Shown: positions 1 through 14,302 of the stretch, in pieces
How the letters are laid out: every line of letters begins with the position of its first letter
Position numbering within the stretch: position 1 is the first letter of the stretch
Program-made: the position numbers and the translations under genes
Assembly (NCBI GenBank): GCA_009869945.1
Contig: WIXG01000159.1
Location: 1-64,000, forward strand
DNA: 64,000 nt
Direction of reading: 5' to 3'
Source of the DNA: Mesaphorura yosii
Lineage: Eukaryota; Arthropoda; Collembola; Poduromorpha; Tullbergiidae
Notes under the pieces: model-generated
Database searches by the model: none
Told to the model about the DNA's origin: nothing
What the model saw: only the letters and a program-made list of their open reading frames with translations

Positions 1-110
1 GATTTTTTAAAAATCGGATAGATATCATGATTTTTTGGTCGGATAGAAATCGATAGATATCGTGATTGATATCATGATATCTATCAATGGATAGATATCT
101 TGAAACCCTG
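1..110. repeat. AT-rich palindromic repeat, cut by window edge
   Basis: The motif GATAGATATC and its reverse complement recur several times in the first 100 bases. Positions 76-85 and 90-99 form a perfect 10-bp inverted repeat around a 4-bp loop. This looks like the end of a dispersed repeat or palindromic satellite that continues to the left of the window. No family can be named from this fragment. Confidence 0.45.
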
Positions 111-2741
111 CTCATTCGTCTCCCTTGCCTTTCCTAGATTTTCAATTCCTCCCTAGAAATGCGTCACAAGCACGAAATCTGATTCAGAAATTAATTAAAT
201 GGACATGCTACCTCTATTTACACCTTTTCTATTTGCCTAACTGTAATTCGATGCTTTTTGGGACCTCGTTTCAGTAAAAATCAACAATACGGAGTAAAAT
301 TTTTAATTAAGTGCAAAGACGTCATTCGCCCAACAAACGCAGGCAATCAAGGTTTGGGTTAATCAATCACACTTTTTTTTCCATACTTTCATTCATTCAT
401 TCGACAATCGGGACCATGTTGGAATCGTCAAGTAAGGTCAGGCCAATCACAAACTGAAATTGAGTCTGCTTGAAAAACAAATGAAGCTGGGACCCTCATA
501 ATTGTCTACGCAATTGATTTTGTTTCGCTATCCACTTTAGAGCACAAGTTTTTAGAAACGCTCAAAACACGACAAGAATAAACAAAGAAGTAGCTGGGAA
601 GCGAATTTATCTGTGAACATTGCACATTAATTAGAAACTAATCACGTATTGAATTCCAAACTACTCCACAGGAAAATAATAATAAAAAACACGTGAAACA
701 TTTATGCCGGAGTGAATTGGAAACAGGCAAGACAACACAGCAGCAACTGCGTGTGTGATAGCAGACGCAATGTGTTTCCAACTTGTAAAGGAAGTCAAGG
801 CTGACATAATTACAAAAGTTGGTAACGGTAACTTCCACCTTTGCCTACCTGTGCCTGTAGTTGCGCTGCGGTCTGACGCCCAGAAACGCTGCTACTGTTG
901 CGGATTCGTACAGATTAAATTATCCGCAGTCTGTGTTGCCAGCATGAAATATAAATGAAAAACTCAATCACGCGTCACCACACAAGAAAGCTTTGAACAG
1001 AAGGCGATGCGTTTTGGCCTACTTGACTCTGCGTTGCGTTGCACTTTGCTTACAACAAAAGAATTCATGAGTATAAATTACAAATAGAGCTGGCAGCTGT
1101 TTTGTACTAGCAAGCTGCGTGAGTTAACGGTCCTACTTTCTCAACGGTAACTTTCTCTTGTGTCTGTCGCTGCTTGAAATTCTTTTGATGTAGAAATCAC
1201 TGCGTGTGAGGGCAAGCTACTTTCATTTTGGAACTCGAGGCCTTTCTCTAATGTAAATTTCCTCACAGTAGGAAACAACCAGAGTCAAGCGTCATGTGAT
1301 GCATTGTAATATATTGACTTGACGTTTTTATACACACTGTTAAATAATAAACGAACTTGTCACCATCCATGACATAGCAGTGAAAGGATCAACATGATCT
1401 GTCATCCAGATTGACTCTGGTCTTCATTAAACTTCTTATTAAAATTCTATTCTGCTCTGACATGTGACAAAGCCCAGTGGGGAATCGCTGTGCTTTTGTT
1501 CGGAGGAATTTAATTTTAGCCGCATTGCACCGATTGCCTAAATCAAATTAAGAATTCACTGACGTCAACATCAGCAAACTTGCAAACCATTCAATGCTGT
1601 TGCACTGTTGTAAAATAGATCAGGTTACGTAAGTCCGCCTGCGTCATTTGTGGCTTGCAATGGATATCCTGTTTGCACGTTGACGTTGCGCAACCCGGCT
1701 GACCTTATTATCCCTAATTAATTAAGTCTGTCTCTGTTTCAATGAAAAGTGGTGAAAATAGCTCAACTCCAGCTTCAAATTCCAGAATACAAATTCACAT
1801 GAAGCCATCAATCACACAATCGGGAGAATAAATCGTTCACATTAAATAATTCATGAACGCTCACATTCACCCGACATTCGCTTTCAGTTGTATTGGTATT
1901 TCACACATTCATGTGCTAATGCCTTGCACCAAACATTCATTTATCACAATACAACTTTCTCCTATGTCCATTCCCACGTGTACGTAGGTGTCTGGAAAGA
2001 ATGAATAAACCATAACTTGGCATCAAAGGCCGGCCATAATTCAAACCAAAGAATACAAAATTCATTCGGTATTCCTCAAGTGAAAAAATTTCAAATTAAA
2101 TTACACTCAATGCCGAACCAGACCCTCAAACAAATCGACCTGCTGTCAGCTTTCCTGTGCTCGGCCAAATCCAAATTAATTACTCACCGATCGAATTTAT
2201 CATTAACAACATCCACCTGCGGAGAATCATTACTTTAAATTGAAGCCGAGCCTTCCTTGTCATCGATATACAGGTAAAAGGTCTTCCGAAGCCTTTTATC
2301 ATTCATAAAACATTTGCCCGAAAAGGTCGATATTCATAGTCCCTAGTCGATATCTTTCATAAATATTCCATAATTGCTTAAACGTCAGAAATATTGCATT
2401 GCATTGGTGCTTGGCTTGCTCCTTATGATTGTGAATTGCTTATTGACCTAGTATTGCTCGTATTTCGCAAAATCTAACCTACGTACACTAAATGTCTAAC
2501 CTCTCAAGTCTCTAAAAGTCAAAAGTAGATTCTATACTTTGGTAAGTAAGAGCAATGAAGGAAGAAGTAGACTTATGAATAAACTGGATAGGAATGAAAT
2601 GTATTTATGTGATGAGTATGTAAATAATTAATTCGCGAACCCCTGACGAATGCCAGAGTCCCCGTATTACAACACAACATTGCACAACAACAATAACGAT
2701 GCTGGTGCGATGTTTTGCTCCAGCTGACCGACTGACTGATT
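111..2741. other. Gene-free stretch left of calbindin-32
   Basis: Both strands carry only short open frames with no recognisable domain and no splice-consistent chain of exons. The right part, next to the calbindin stop codon, should contain that gene's 3' untranslated region. I could not fix a polyadenylation signal for it with confidence. Confidence 0.5.
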
Positions 2742-5700
2742 TTACTTGTCCTCGGCTTTTGAGAGCGCCAAGAGAATCATGGTCAGCTCCTTCTTGTTGA
2801 TCTTGCCATCGTGATTGAAGTCACAGCCTTGGAGAATAGTGTCTTCAAAGTCAAGAAGGTCTTGTGCGTCGTAATCCTGTCAGACAATTGAAAGCACGAG
2901 TAAAATTAAGTATGATTTCCTGAGGAGGGAGACTGCAATTAACCGGAAATTGAGCATGCTGGTCATGCGTAGGCTAAGGCACTAAAAAACAAGGCTTCTC
3001 GGGAATGCTCTTACACGTTAATGTGAATTTCATGCTTCTTTAATGGAATCGCAGTAAAAGACAGCATTAAAACTACGAGCAAGGACGAGAATAGTAAAAT
3101 AGAAATAATAGTTTACTTGATTTGTAAAGATTTCAACAATTCAAGCTGTTTTGTCTCTACTACGCATAATTGACGCATGTCAGGGGCTAATGCGAAATGG
3201 TAATGGCAATGGAGAGTGTGTTTTTGCCTACTAAAACTTATACGCAACGAACAGAAGATGAAGGATCAATTGTACAGCTTTTATTTCGGATTAGCAGCAT
3301 TAGATTAGAATTGGTTACCTTCTTAAGACCATTCTGAACGAATTCGGAAAAAGAGAAAGAAAGGATTTCTTTGTCAATACAATTTCGTTTGTTCCGTCGT
3401 GCCGTGTCAACGTGTGCCCGACTCAGAGCCGTGACCGTAATTATTACTTGCAGAAACTTGCGATATTTCGCAATTCGCAACGCGACAGGACACCTCAGTG
3501 CACCAGTAGGAAGCCTTTACAAGAACTTTCTACTACTATTTCTACTTTCTTTGCCAAATTGAACGTATTCAACACGGACATGAACATACTGAGTAAAACA
3601 GAGAAAAAGTAGAGTGCGTGTGTCGAAAATGTTCTCACCTTCTTGGCCAGTTCGAGCAGATCCTTCAAGAAACCACGCAATTCCTCATTTTCTATGGTTC
3701 CATTATTATCCTGCAGGAGACATGCATGAATCGACCTCAGAAATGCCGCATTTTTAACAGTTTGACATGCCATGGTCATAAAGCGGACCCAGTCGCCCAG
3801 CGCCCTTGACTTACTCTGTCGTAGAGAGCGAAGACTCGTTCTATGTCATCTTTTGTCAACTTTGAGGCTCCCTGAACAGAACAAAGACAAAGAAATTGAA
3901 ATTTCAATCAATGAAATATTAATATTAAAACGTTTGTTAAAAAAGCATTGTTGTTAGAGGCAGAAGCGGCGGTCAGGTCAGGCGGTGGTTGACGAGACCA
4001 CGCTTAAAGCCTAAGCTAGGGCCAGCGGTTCAAGCTGTTAGCTCAAGGCGCCCAAGCAGCTAACCAATAAGAAGAGCTCGCTTGGTTGCAGGTCTACCAC
4101 TACAAGAATTGCTTCTAAATTATGCACAGTTCCAGTTACAGCGACTGAAGAGTGAAATGAAACGCTTATCTTCCAGCAATGTCGATTAGGCTGATGCTTA
4201 ATTATCTGCGCGTGTGAGTTCAGGTATGCCACGCTCTGTTTGAGGTTCATAATTACATGCTTCCAGGCAGGGTAGCCAAAGACTTGACATTAGTGACCCA
4301 TTTCCCTGCGCCATTCCCATTACCGTTGGAATTCGCAATTCTTCCCGTCTATCCAGAGATCATTAATTGCCAGCCCAAAACTTGAGTAATTTCCAGTGCG
4401 GACGGAGAAAGAATGAGTGATTATGGAAAATAACGTGTTATTTAGATTACGTAAGCCATGAAACTAGGACCTAGGCCTTAGATGGAAGGCGGGCACGAGT
4501 CGCTGTCAGACATAGTGGAAAATTCATATTCACACGACATGGAGCAAGGCAGGATTTATGGCACAGTTTTCATACAAAGTGTACATTCTTTATGCATTTA
4601 CGTGTAAATTATAAACAAATTGTTAATTCGAACGCGACTCGCGTGATTGTGATGCGAGGCTTTAAGGCTTATGATTTCAGCGACCGAAAATGTGTCACAT
4701 ATTAATAATCATATTGCGAATGTGCGTGTTTCATTTTGAACTCATTTCCTCTCGAATTCAGCATTCTGCCATCAACCAGTTTCTGACTACTTCATACTTC
4801 GTGGGCACCATTCCATAATACCACGGCACTTCACTTTCACTGCTCTGCACGCGGAACTTTCATTAACCTTTCTCCTAGTTAATTTCATCCAATCGAAATT
4901 GTGTCGTAATATGGTGCCCATGCTTACTTCGCTTCGGGTTGCCGCATGTGCTCCGTTCCGTGACTCGCGGCTGGCAGTCATTTTTAATGGGAATTTTATG
5001 TTAGGCATTAAATAATCATGTTCTTGTAGAAATGGTTCGTGGCCGTCTAACGCTGACTCTCGACTCGACAAAGATCAATACTCCAAGTGGGATGAATGCG
5101 AAAGTGACGACAACGACGAGTAACGTACATAGACAAACACAATGCAAATAGCTCAGCTTCAAATTCTATGCGGTACACTTCTGTGTTTGGTGTTGCTGTT
5201 GGATGCTCCCAATCCATCCAATTATAAAAAAGACTAGGACCAACCGCGTCATCGTCATCAGAAAGATACATAATGACTTCTAATCATGAGATTAGTTTTC
5301 AGCATCAGCCTAAATAGACATGCGTTCTTTGTAGGCACAAAACCCAATTAAACAGCAAATTAATGCTTGAACACGTGTAGACAAGTACTTCCGTGGAAAG
5401 GCTAGCTTGCCTGTCGATGTTTCCAGAATAAAATCCAGTAAAATTCCCAAAATTCTTCCTTTTATGCTGCAGCTTTTCAGTTTTAATCATACATTTTATG
5501 ACCGCTACACTACGCCGAACCATAATGCATGTAATTATCTAATGGGCGTGCCGTGTGCGTTTTCTTGCTTCAAGAAGTGAGTTTCTCAAGGTGAACGGTT
5601 ATTGCAAAATAATTATTCAGATTACAGGCCACTGTGAACTCGCGGTTTTTATGAAACCGAAGTAATGAAGTTTCAATCTATGGCATAATTTCACTGAAGA

Positions 5701-8700
5701 AATGTAGCAGTAAAACCATATTGCGATGGTGCGTGAACTGTCCACTCCAAAGTGGAACTGAACTTCTTGGGCTGTTTACCTTATAACTTACAAGGAAATA
5801 AAAATGAGTAGCCTAACAACTTTATTCCGACGATACGATGTATGGAGGAATACTCCGAATTTTCACAACTCATATTACTTTCATGGACTTTCAACCTTGA
5901 CGTTGACAATGTTAATTCGACATTTCAGCCGTGCAATGGTTTCTCAGAGTTTTGTAGCGTGTGAGTTGAGATATGAGTTATTGAATAGCTAATGGCTCAT
6001 AGCACTCGCATTCGCAGGAAGTTTCGTAAAAGAATTTACAACTCTCGTGCTCGCGCTGCGTGTTTTCCTCGTGCTTGCCTGAGAATGGAGTATGACCAAA
6101 GTCTAGAAAATATGAGCTTTGCTTGCGCTCGACTTTGTGAATAAAAGTTGCAAGAATGTGTGACAAACGATTAGATTGATTCTTATCGGGCCTGGGCAGG
6201 TTTACTTTTGTAATAACCTTTCTCACGACTTCCATGCCGTGCCGTTAATGCGCCATGCCATTTGTACTATTGAGCTTTTAAAGCCTTGGCCCTGTTTGTG
6301 GATTATTGCTAAGCCACAGTTGTTCAGTTGTTCTGCTGGTTCGTACACCACTTTGTATGGATCCAGAATTCAAGAAACTACTAATACAAGTTGTAGCTTC
6401 AGTGTCTGAACAAAGCTTTAGTTGGAAACAACTCCAATTTGCAAGCAAAAATACGCCAAAGACGGACGCAGAACAGAAGTTCAGAGCATAGCAAAGCGAG
6501 ATTATTATTATTACAAGACAATAAACCAATTTGTAAATGCCCTTCAGCTTCCGATCTCCGTCTCAAATTCTAGAACTATCCAAGAAATCAATATTTATCC
6601 ACCAAAATAGCAGCAATTGTCTTAGGTAAACTTGCTGAACCAGTCGCGTCTACCAAATGTTTACCACAGGCAGAAGCATTGACTCGTCCTCGCTTTAAGC
6701 CAGTTAAGCGAAGCGAAAAATACAATTCTAAGCTAAACTACAGCTTTTGGTTAGAAGCCTTTAAAGCGGCGACCGTGGAAGGTGAGAAATTGTGGGCAGA
6801 TGCAAACACGTAGCATTCCGGATTCTGCACGAAATAAATCTTTGAAATGTTCCGACTTCAAAGACCGGCTGTATTGTGTAGGTGAGGTGGTTTGTGTAAA
6901 TGGAAAGCACTAATAAAGCTAAGCCAGGCATTTATCTACGACTAACACTAGGGACTAAGGGCTAGGACTAAGGTGAATATGTATTCATGCAGAATACGCT
7001 TGGAAAAGTTTGAGGTACACTTATTGTTGGTTTACTTACTCCAAATCCCTCCTGCTCAAGCAAAAGGGAAGAGAAAGAGAGAGAAGAAAGACAAGGTTGT
7101 AATTGTAATGGTAGAATAATAGCACAAAGTGAACATAATTATGTGCAGGTAGACGGCACATGGTGAACATGAAACATAAACAGGTGAGTCTGTAATTATT
7201 GTCACAGGTAAAGTTACAAGGGAAGCTTAAGGGCTGACGCTGACGCTGACATTGACATTGACATTGATTCAAGCTGAATTTGCTGTATTGAAAGTTAGAA
7301 CGTGGACCAAATAAACGTGTATGATAGCGGAAAGTGAAAGAAAAGGTCATTAAGAGGGACGGTTCATTCAAAAGCAAGGGACAGTTTTGTTAGTGGTGTA
7401 AATCGGACGTGTGAATATGTTTAGTAATCAAGTCATGGTGTGTGGTGCATTGTTACATATGTCAATGACGAGACAGAACCACGCTCAGTGTCATTCGAGG
7501 CAGCGCAGGGCTCAATTCAGGGTTAGAGATCAGGGAAAGGCAGTCGAGCAATGCGAAAGGGTTCCGAGTCAGTCGGGACGGAACGGACAAATTACAACAG
7601 CTAGTTTACATGGATAAAGGCGCGGACGACGCCATGGACGCGGCCACCGACAACAATTATCACAACACAAGTCAATTAATTCTTTAATTTGCGTATGCAG
7701 GACAAGACGTCTTACGGACCACGTAACGATTAAGGGACATGACACTGAGAGAGTTTCAATGAAAAGTGTGTCTGTACCTCGCTTACCTTGAAGACCTGTC
7801 GGCACAGGAAATTCTCTTTAACAGGCAATAACCTTGAATGGAAGACATTGCATTAGTGTTAATGATTGGGGACACTTGGGCAATGCAGTGTGGTCAAGGC
7901 CACCACCGAGAGGTTTGAGTCTCAGTTTATGTGTGCTGAAGAAATTGAGTTGGGAAAACGTAATGTCGTGAAGATAAATCTTACTTGGCCATTTCCGAAA
8001 GCTGAAGTTTCCCATCTTTGTTTGAGTCAAAAACTTGCAACTACAAAGAAAAAGTCACCAAGTAGAAAATTGGATGCTGCGAGATAACTTTCTCATCTTT
8101 CTCCCTTTATGTTATTATTAGAACTTATGTCACGGCAAAAAATCATGTCATAAAGCAGCCACAAATCTTGGACTCACCATTGTATCAGTGTACTCAATCA
8201 GTTTGTCCTCAGAGACATCATTGATCTTCTTTGCTTCACGAAGTAAATCTCGGAGAAAGTTCTGAAATGAGAAACAAAAGTCAGTCTAGATGAGACCACA
8301 TTTTCTCATCTGGCTGCCTTGCTGTGCTACTTTGTGATATCGCATTGTCTATTTTTGTATTGTTGATTTAAAATTGATTTATCTGAGAGAGCGGGGCTTG
8401 TGATCGAAGAAGAAGACCTCAGCTCTCAGCTGCAAGAAGAATACAGCCCGCTAACGCTCAACTGCGCCATAAATACAAGAATTCGTATTTACGTTTCTCG
8501 GAACCGAAGACGAAACGAAAACGGAGACAGTTTGGACGGAACAGTAAATGTGGCCTGGCATATTTGAAATATTATGAGAAAAATTGCACAAAACACATCT
8601 GGCGCTTTCGAGCAAAGAACTTGTTATCATATTCTTCATATTTCCGAAACAGAAATATGCCCATGTTCTTTTGTGCTCTGGCGGAAGGTCATATTCTACA

Positions 8701-11700
8701 TTTAAATGCATAAAATACGAAGGTCTTGTTGCTGCACTGGAAGCGGGAGCGGGAACCGCTACTTAACTGATCTGACTCGCAATTTTTTGCAAATGGGACA
8801 TTATTTATTTATCTGTAGCAAAGACACACCGTACTTTTATTTTATTCCGTTCGAGCAACTTCTGCGTAATTTCATTATGAGAAGAAATTTCAGAAATGTA
8901 ATGCTTACCTTGAGTTCATCAGCTTCAATGTAGCCGCTTCCATCCGTATCGTATTCTCTCCAGATCTGCGACAAGAAGGCAGATAAATATAAGTGAAAGT
9001 TGGACGGGCATAAAAAGGAGAAGGGCGTTTGAGGAATTTACGTTGTTTGCTACTGCTACTGTATCTTACACGCTTGCTTTTGCTTTTACTTGTTCAAAAG
9101 CGGGTCAAAGCGAGCCATTGCGCGTACTCTTAACGTATGGTTGGTTATCGTACTGTCGCAGTCTTTGCCTTGTGGGAAAATGCATGGCCACCACATCTCA
9201 TTGTAATTCTGCGCAATGAATTCGCAATTTTATGCACGCTTGAATTATAAACGCCGAGAAATGAATGTGACTTGAAACTTAAGCCTACAAATGTGCAGAC
9301 TGCAAGGACATTAAAAATATGTTTGCATGCAAGACATGATGTCTTTCCCGAATGCTGCCAAATCTTTTCCACTGCCACTGCTTCCTTTTTTGGGCACTGC
9401 GTATGCGGTAGTGCGGCAGTGATTCGTATTTTGCTTGAGCAATTTCAAAATTCAGTCCATGAAAATGGTTTCACTTAAAGTGTTGGGTATCCAGACATGG
9501 ACTGTGATTTTAGCATGCGTAACTTGTGTATTCACGATCATTTTTGCTATTGCAGCCTTTAAACAAAATTCACAAGCTCGTAGCATTTAGAAAGACATAT
9601 TTCTGGCACATATTTTAAAGGGCATTTGAAAAAAAGACATGAACGATTGCGTTAAAGTGAAGGCGACTGGACTAAAAACTGAACTCCCATGAAGCACTCA
9701 TGTGAAAAGTTTTCCCTTATTTTTGGCATTTTAATAACTCACCTTCATAAATTCCACGCTGGAGTCCAACGGGTTGTCAAATCGAAACAGGAGAAGGAAA
9801 TTCTCTTCCATCGGGAGCAGCTGCGCCAACTGTGAAATAATTGAAAATCAAAAATGTTACTTACAAGATGAACTGAAATATTGAAATTTTATGACAGGAC
9901 TTTGTTTCATTCTGGTTCACTTCATCCCTGCGTTTAGGCAGTGGTGTTGATCATTTATACGTATCTTGAATGAATCGTGAATGAATTTGACAACTTTATT
10001 ATCCAAAAATCTCAACTTCCACGCGCGCATTCGCCGCGTATGCGTAAAACTCGGGATCAAGCCGTTCATCTTCGTTCGTGTTGAATTGAAGGCTTACGAA
10101 AGTATTTTATCCCGCCGATATTGATCAAAATGAAAAGTGCTTTTTCGTCGAAGAATAACTCGAATCGGAGTGCTGTGCTCCTAAAAAATGTAGATTACAA
10201 TTGTGCTCCTGGCTGGAATGCATAAGACAAAGGACAAATGTCTGGAACAACGCCTTCGAATTATAGCTACTTTGAAACAAAAAAATTACACAGACTGTCT
10301 CACCCCTCGAGGCAGTCACGGGGAGAGGCATGCTTGTGGCAGACAGAAATAGCAATTTCGAGGAAATTGAACTGGGGTAATTTATGACAAGCAAGCAAGC
10401 AACCACTAAAAACGTTAACCGCTTTTAGAGCCACAGCCTAGAATGATCATATCCAACTTCTTCCGCTTGAATTCTCAAAGAAAATTGGTAGATGCTTCGA
10501 TTGTGATTGTGGTAAGCAATTTTTGTCCAATGCATTTTAGATGAAAGCAAATCAAAGTGGAAACTAAAACATTACATTCATGTTACTGAAGTTTAGTCTA
10601 TAATTTAACCGCACGGCAGATTGCTCCAAAGAAAAAACTGAATTCCGAGTTCGTTTGTTTTCCGTCTTGATTTTCCGCATTGACCTTGACCGTTTGCTGA
10701 GCATTTTATGCAGCGGCTTTTGAGTTTAGTCTATCATGGAGCGGTGAGAAGTGAAAGTTGTCTCGACAAACACAGCAATTAATGTGGATAGGACTGGAAT
10801 ACGAAATTCAATTAAGGCATTCACAAAGGAACTCGGTTTATTTGATCTTGATGAAAATTGAAATTAGTTGTAGAGAGCATCATTATTCTGTCTTCGTCTC
10901 TACCGTCAAGTGCCAAACCAAAGATAGGCGCTGATATTGATTTCTATTCTTTTCTAGCCGGCCAGGATTTTCACTCGCGTATTTATGTACGAACAAAATA
11001 AAATCAATTTGCATGCAAATAGCGTCGTTGAATCGTTCGAGTGTACCTTTGGTTCATGTTGCCTCGAACCACCTATCAAGTGAATTATTCACCAGAAGGA
11101 ATTTTGACAATTCGACAGCTGCAATTGCAGGTGGATCATCTGTTTTTAAATTGGACGACAAAATAATGAGCTTTGAATTTTTTCAACCCAACACATCACA
11201 TAATCCTTAATAATCGGGCCAATTTGTGCCCTGCTTTGTCCTCTGCGTTTTGAGATGATTTGCATTCGTTGAGCGCAAATTGAATTATTAACGTTCTGCT
11301 TATGATTTATGCTTCTGAGAGCTTCTTGATGCGAGGCTCAGGCTCGACTCAGGAACCCAGGCACTTAACAGTCTAAGAAGACTAACGTATAAAGTATGCA
11401 GGTGAAAGCAGTTAATAAGCCGCATCACATCGCATTGGCTACCAGATCCTGCGGCGTACTCATATATTAAGTCAACATTTTCGTTCAGGTTTGAAACCCT
11501 TCCAGTGAGACAGCTTAAATTTTGCGTTTTGCAGGCTATGACAAGTCATTATTGTCGTTCCTGAAATATTTATCGTATAAACAGTTCCGGTACGTTGTTA
11601 ACTAAATTGTGAGACACGGCCCAGAGGCCATGGCCGTAAGGAACTGCGACGTGTTCTTATTTTAATAAGCTTTTGTTTTTCGGGGAGATCAAAGGAACAC

Positions 11701-14302
11701 GAGACTAATTAAGTTCATTACTTTATCCAAATGAGAGCCCAACAGCAAGATAGCCTTCTCGTCTTAGGATGATGATCGTGATCACGAGAGAGTAAACTAA
11801 TTATTTATGTGCTGCACAGCACTGTGAAAAGAACGACGGCGTGACATAACTCGCTGGTAATGAAGCAAGGGCATTTATCCAAGCCCAGCTTTTATTTCAC
11901 ACAGTAAACCTTTTCATAAAATTGCGACGCATGCATGCAATTCTTGTCTCCCGTGTAGGAGTAATCGAGTAATGTTATCTCGGCAGTCATAAACATAAAG
12001 AAACAGGAACAAAAAAACGAGGTCACACCAATTCTGGTGCAACCCATCCTTACCTCTTTAATTTCGATCTTTCCGTCCAGGTTTTCATCGTAGGCTTCCA
12101 TGAAACATTGCTTGAGCTCATTCATCATTGCGTCCGACATAACCTGCAAGATAAAACAAGCAAGTGTCATATAATTAATGACGGTATTTCTTGTCTCCAT
12201 TTCAGTTTGTATAACTCAGCATCAGCAAGAATTAAGGGATTAAGGCTGTTATTGGCATTTTCTACTTCTGCTTCGGTAAACTGCATGCATGGTTCGTTTT
12301 GAAAGAGGAGCAGGAGCTTTATGCAAAGATTAAGCAGTCAGCATCTTCTTGTATTGAAACGAAGAAAACAAGGCATTAATCAATTGAAGTGTGGTAGATT
12401 CAAACTCACTGCCAGAAAGGAAAACCGGAAAATTGCGCCGAGCCTTGCCACATCACTGACGATCGATTAGAGATTGTTTCCCCAATCGATTCATTTTCAT
12501 TTCCCAATCATTGATCGTTGTGACACTTGAAACAATTGCTTCCCAGTCCGCATTTGTTAATGCTACATTTGACATGGCATGTCTTTTGTCATGTGTCAAA
12601 CGATAAATGTAGATTGTTGTCTTCGAATCGAACGACAATTTCTATTATTATGAGACACCCAATGATTTTGTACTCAAACACATTGGACTTGAATGACATT
12701 TTTGAGGAAAATACAAATCCAAAGAATGGCGGAAGTACGTGACATCGACGCCTTGCTCGAAATGAAATAAATCAATGGAGCGAGAGAAATGCGACTGTCA
12801 AAATTTGCTGTCCCGTCCCGTCATGCTACGTATTACGAAATAGTTTACCTCTTGGTTTGACTCTGACGAATTCACACTCGAGACGAATTCTCTGAGAAAA
12901 CCATCAAGTTCTGCGCCTTCAATGTAGCCGTTTGCTGCAAAAACACACAGAGTAACAAATTAGCTTTACAAAATGCAATACGAGAAAGCATTAAGAATGT
13001 TCTGACTACACCATATTGTACCTGAATTTCGGAAGGCAATTGGCAATGTAACCTTTACAAGTAAAGAAAAGAAACCTGGCATTGTAAGAAAATAAAAAAG
13101 TGCTTTCATCTTAATGCCCAAAGTGAATTTTCTTTATTTATACCAAAGGCTCGAGTCGAGACGAACCTGATACGGGTGCGGGCGGCTACAGTCAACTCAC
13201 AAAACTTGAAAATGGAATAAATGAAATGATAAATGTTCCGTCGCATTCAATTTCTTTTGTTTTACTTTCACATTTTTTAATGTAAAATTATGCAAAGTTT
13301 GGAGCGCAGTAAAAGTAAAGGGAAAGCATTTGAAAAGAAAAGTTGGGCCTCCTCTTTCTTTGTCGTGCTGGAATGATGAAGTTGAATCAACTTTTGCGGC
13401 CCAAATGAATAGAATAAAGTGGCAACATTTATCAGAAGTCAGATAAAAGTCTTCATGTGCCGTGGCGTGGCTTGTGACGACACGAGGGAACAACATCATT
13501 AGCGAGATGAAAGGCTTGAAGTAAATTTCTTTCAGCTTTCTGCCACGCATTACCTTGTTTGCATGCGCCACATCGGCTGAAATTGACAGGATGATTAGAA
13601 ATAATTACAGGGCAGGAACAGAAAAAAAGTTTTTGTCCAAATGCAAATGTTTGCCAATATCGACAAAAGCCAAAAAGCATTACTGTGGCCGTTATACAAC
13701 GTTGTAAACCGTAGAAATCATTGTGTACAAGGTTAAATTGCCTGGGCGGAGTTGCTCGGTGGTTGCTGCTTGTTCGCGTTACACAACCAAGATGTTCCTT
13801 GCATGATCAAGTCTCAACTTCTGGCCCATTTGTAACGCGCACGCTGCCTGCATTCTGCATAGTGGACCGTGACACGCGAGGATAGTTGTGTAATGTGTAA
13901 TGTAAGAAGAACATTGCAAAAACACTGGGTAACTTGATCCACAGTCCACAGCAGAAGAACAAAGATACGGAAAAGCTATTACGTAAAGTAGTTCGTACTC
14001 GAAGTGACTCGCGACTCGTGAGTCATGGATATGGCATATTGGCATATTAAGGATGAATTGTGGATTCTGTTGTGGTTAAGATGTTTTTACTTGCGCCTGC
14101 TGCTTTGTCTTTGTGCATGTGTGCACTTTCACTTACCATCTTTGTCGTAATGACTCCAGACGTCCAGAAACTGACTTGCCGTCAATTTCTTCAGTTCTCG
14201 GCTCGTCGGGTCGCGAAATTGCCTCATGAAATTGGAGGCTTTGTCAATGCTCACTTTCAGCTGGCCCAGCGATGGACTCGACGTCATTGCACTTGCAGCC
14301 AT
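2742..14302 (-). CDS. Cbp53E: Calbindin-32-like six-EF-hand calcium-binding protein
   Basis: This is a cytosolic calcium buffer/sensor of the calbindin-D28k, calretinin and insect calbindin-32 family, typically neuronal. The coding exons, in transcript order, are 14302-14137, 12934-12849, 12143-12054, 9829-9743, 8965-8909, 8261-8178, 8040-7985, 7832-7787, 3871-3815, 3710-3639 and 2876-2742. They sum to 936 nt and encode 311 residues; the fly protein is about 310. The N-terminal block FMRQFRDPTSRELKKLTASQ is characteristic. Six EF loops start at D53, D103, D149, D195, D242 and D286, and each ends in Glu at loop position 12. All borders are GT-AG and phases agree. The start is the in-frame Met followed by AASAMTSS, just before the family-conserved region; a Met farther upstream in the same open frame is judged to be untranslated leader. 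Intron 8 is the longest, about 3.9 kb. Confidence 0.95.
7233..7268. repeat. Hexanucleotide microsatellite in calbindin intron 8
   Basis: Two adjoining hexamer runs, CTGACG-type followed by ACATTG-type, each repeated about three times. It lies in the large intron between calbindin exons 8 and 9. It creates a Gln/Cys-rich open frame on the minus strand that I do not regard as coding. Confidence 0.6.

Noticed and set aside
1560-1567. Perfect TGACGTCA (CRE-like) site
   Set aside because: An isolated 8-mer is expected by chance. Another copy lies inside MARCH6 coding exon 6, and there is no gene start nearby.
7036-7377. 113-codon minus-strand open frame with Gln/Cys repeats
   Set aside because: It lies in calbindin intron 8 and its open length comes from the hexanucleotide microsatellite.
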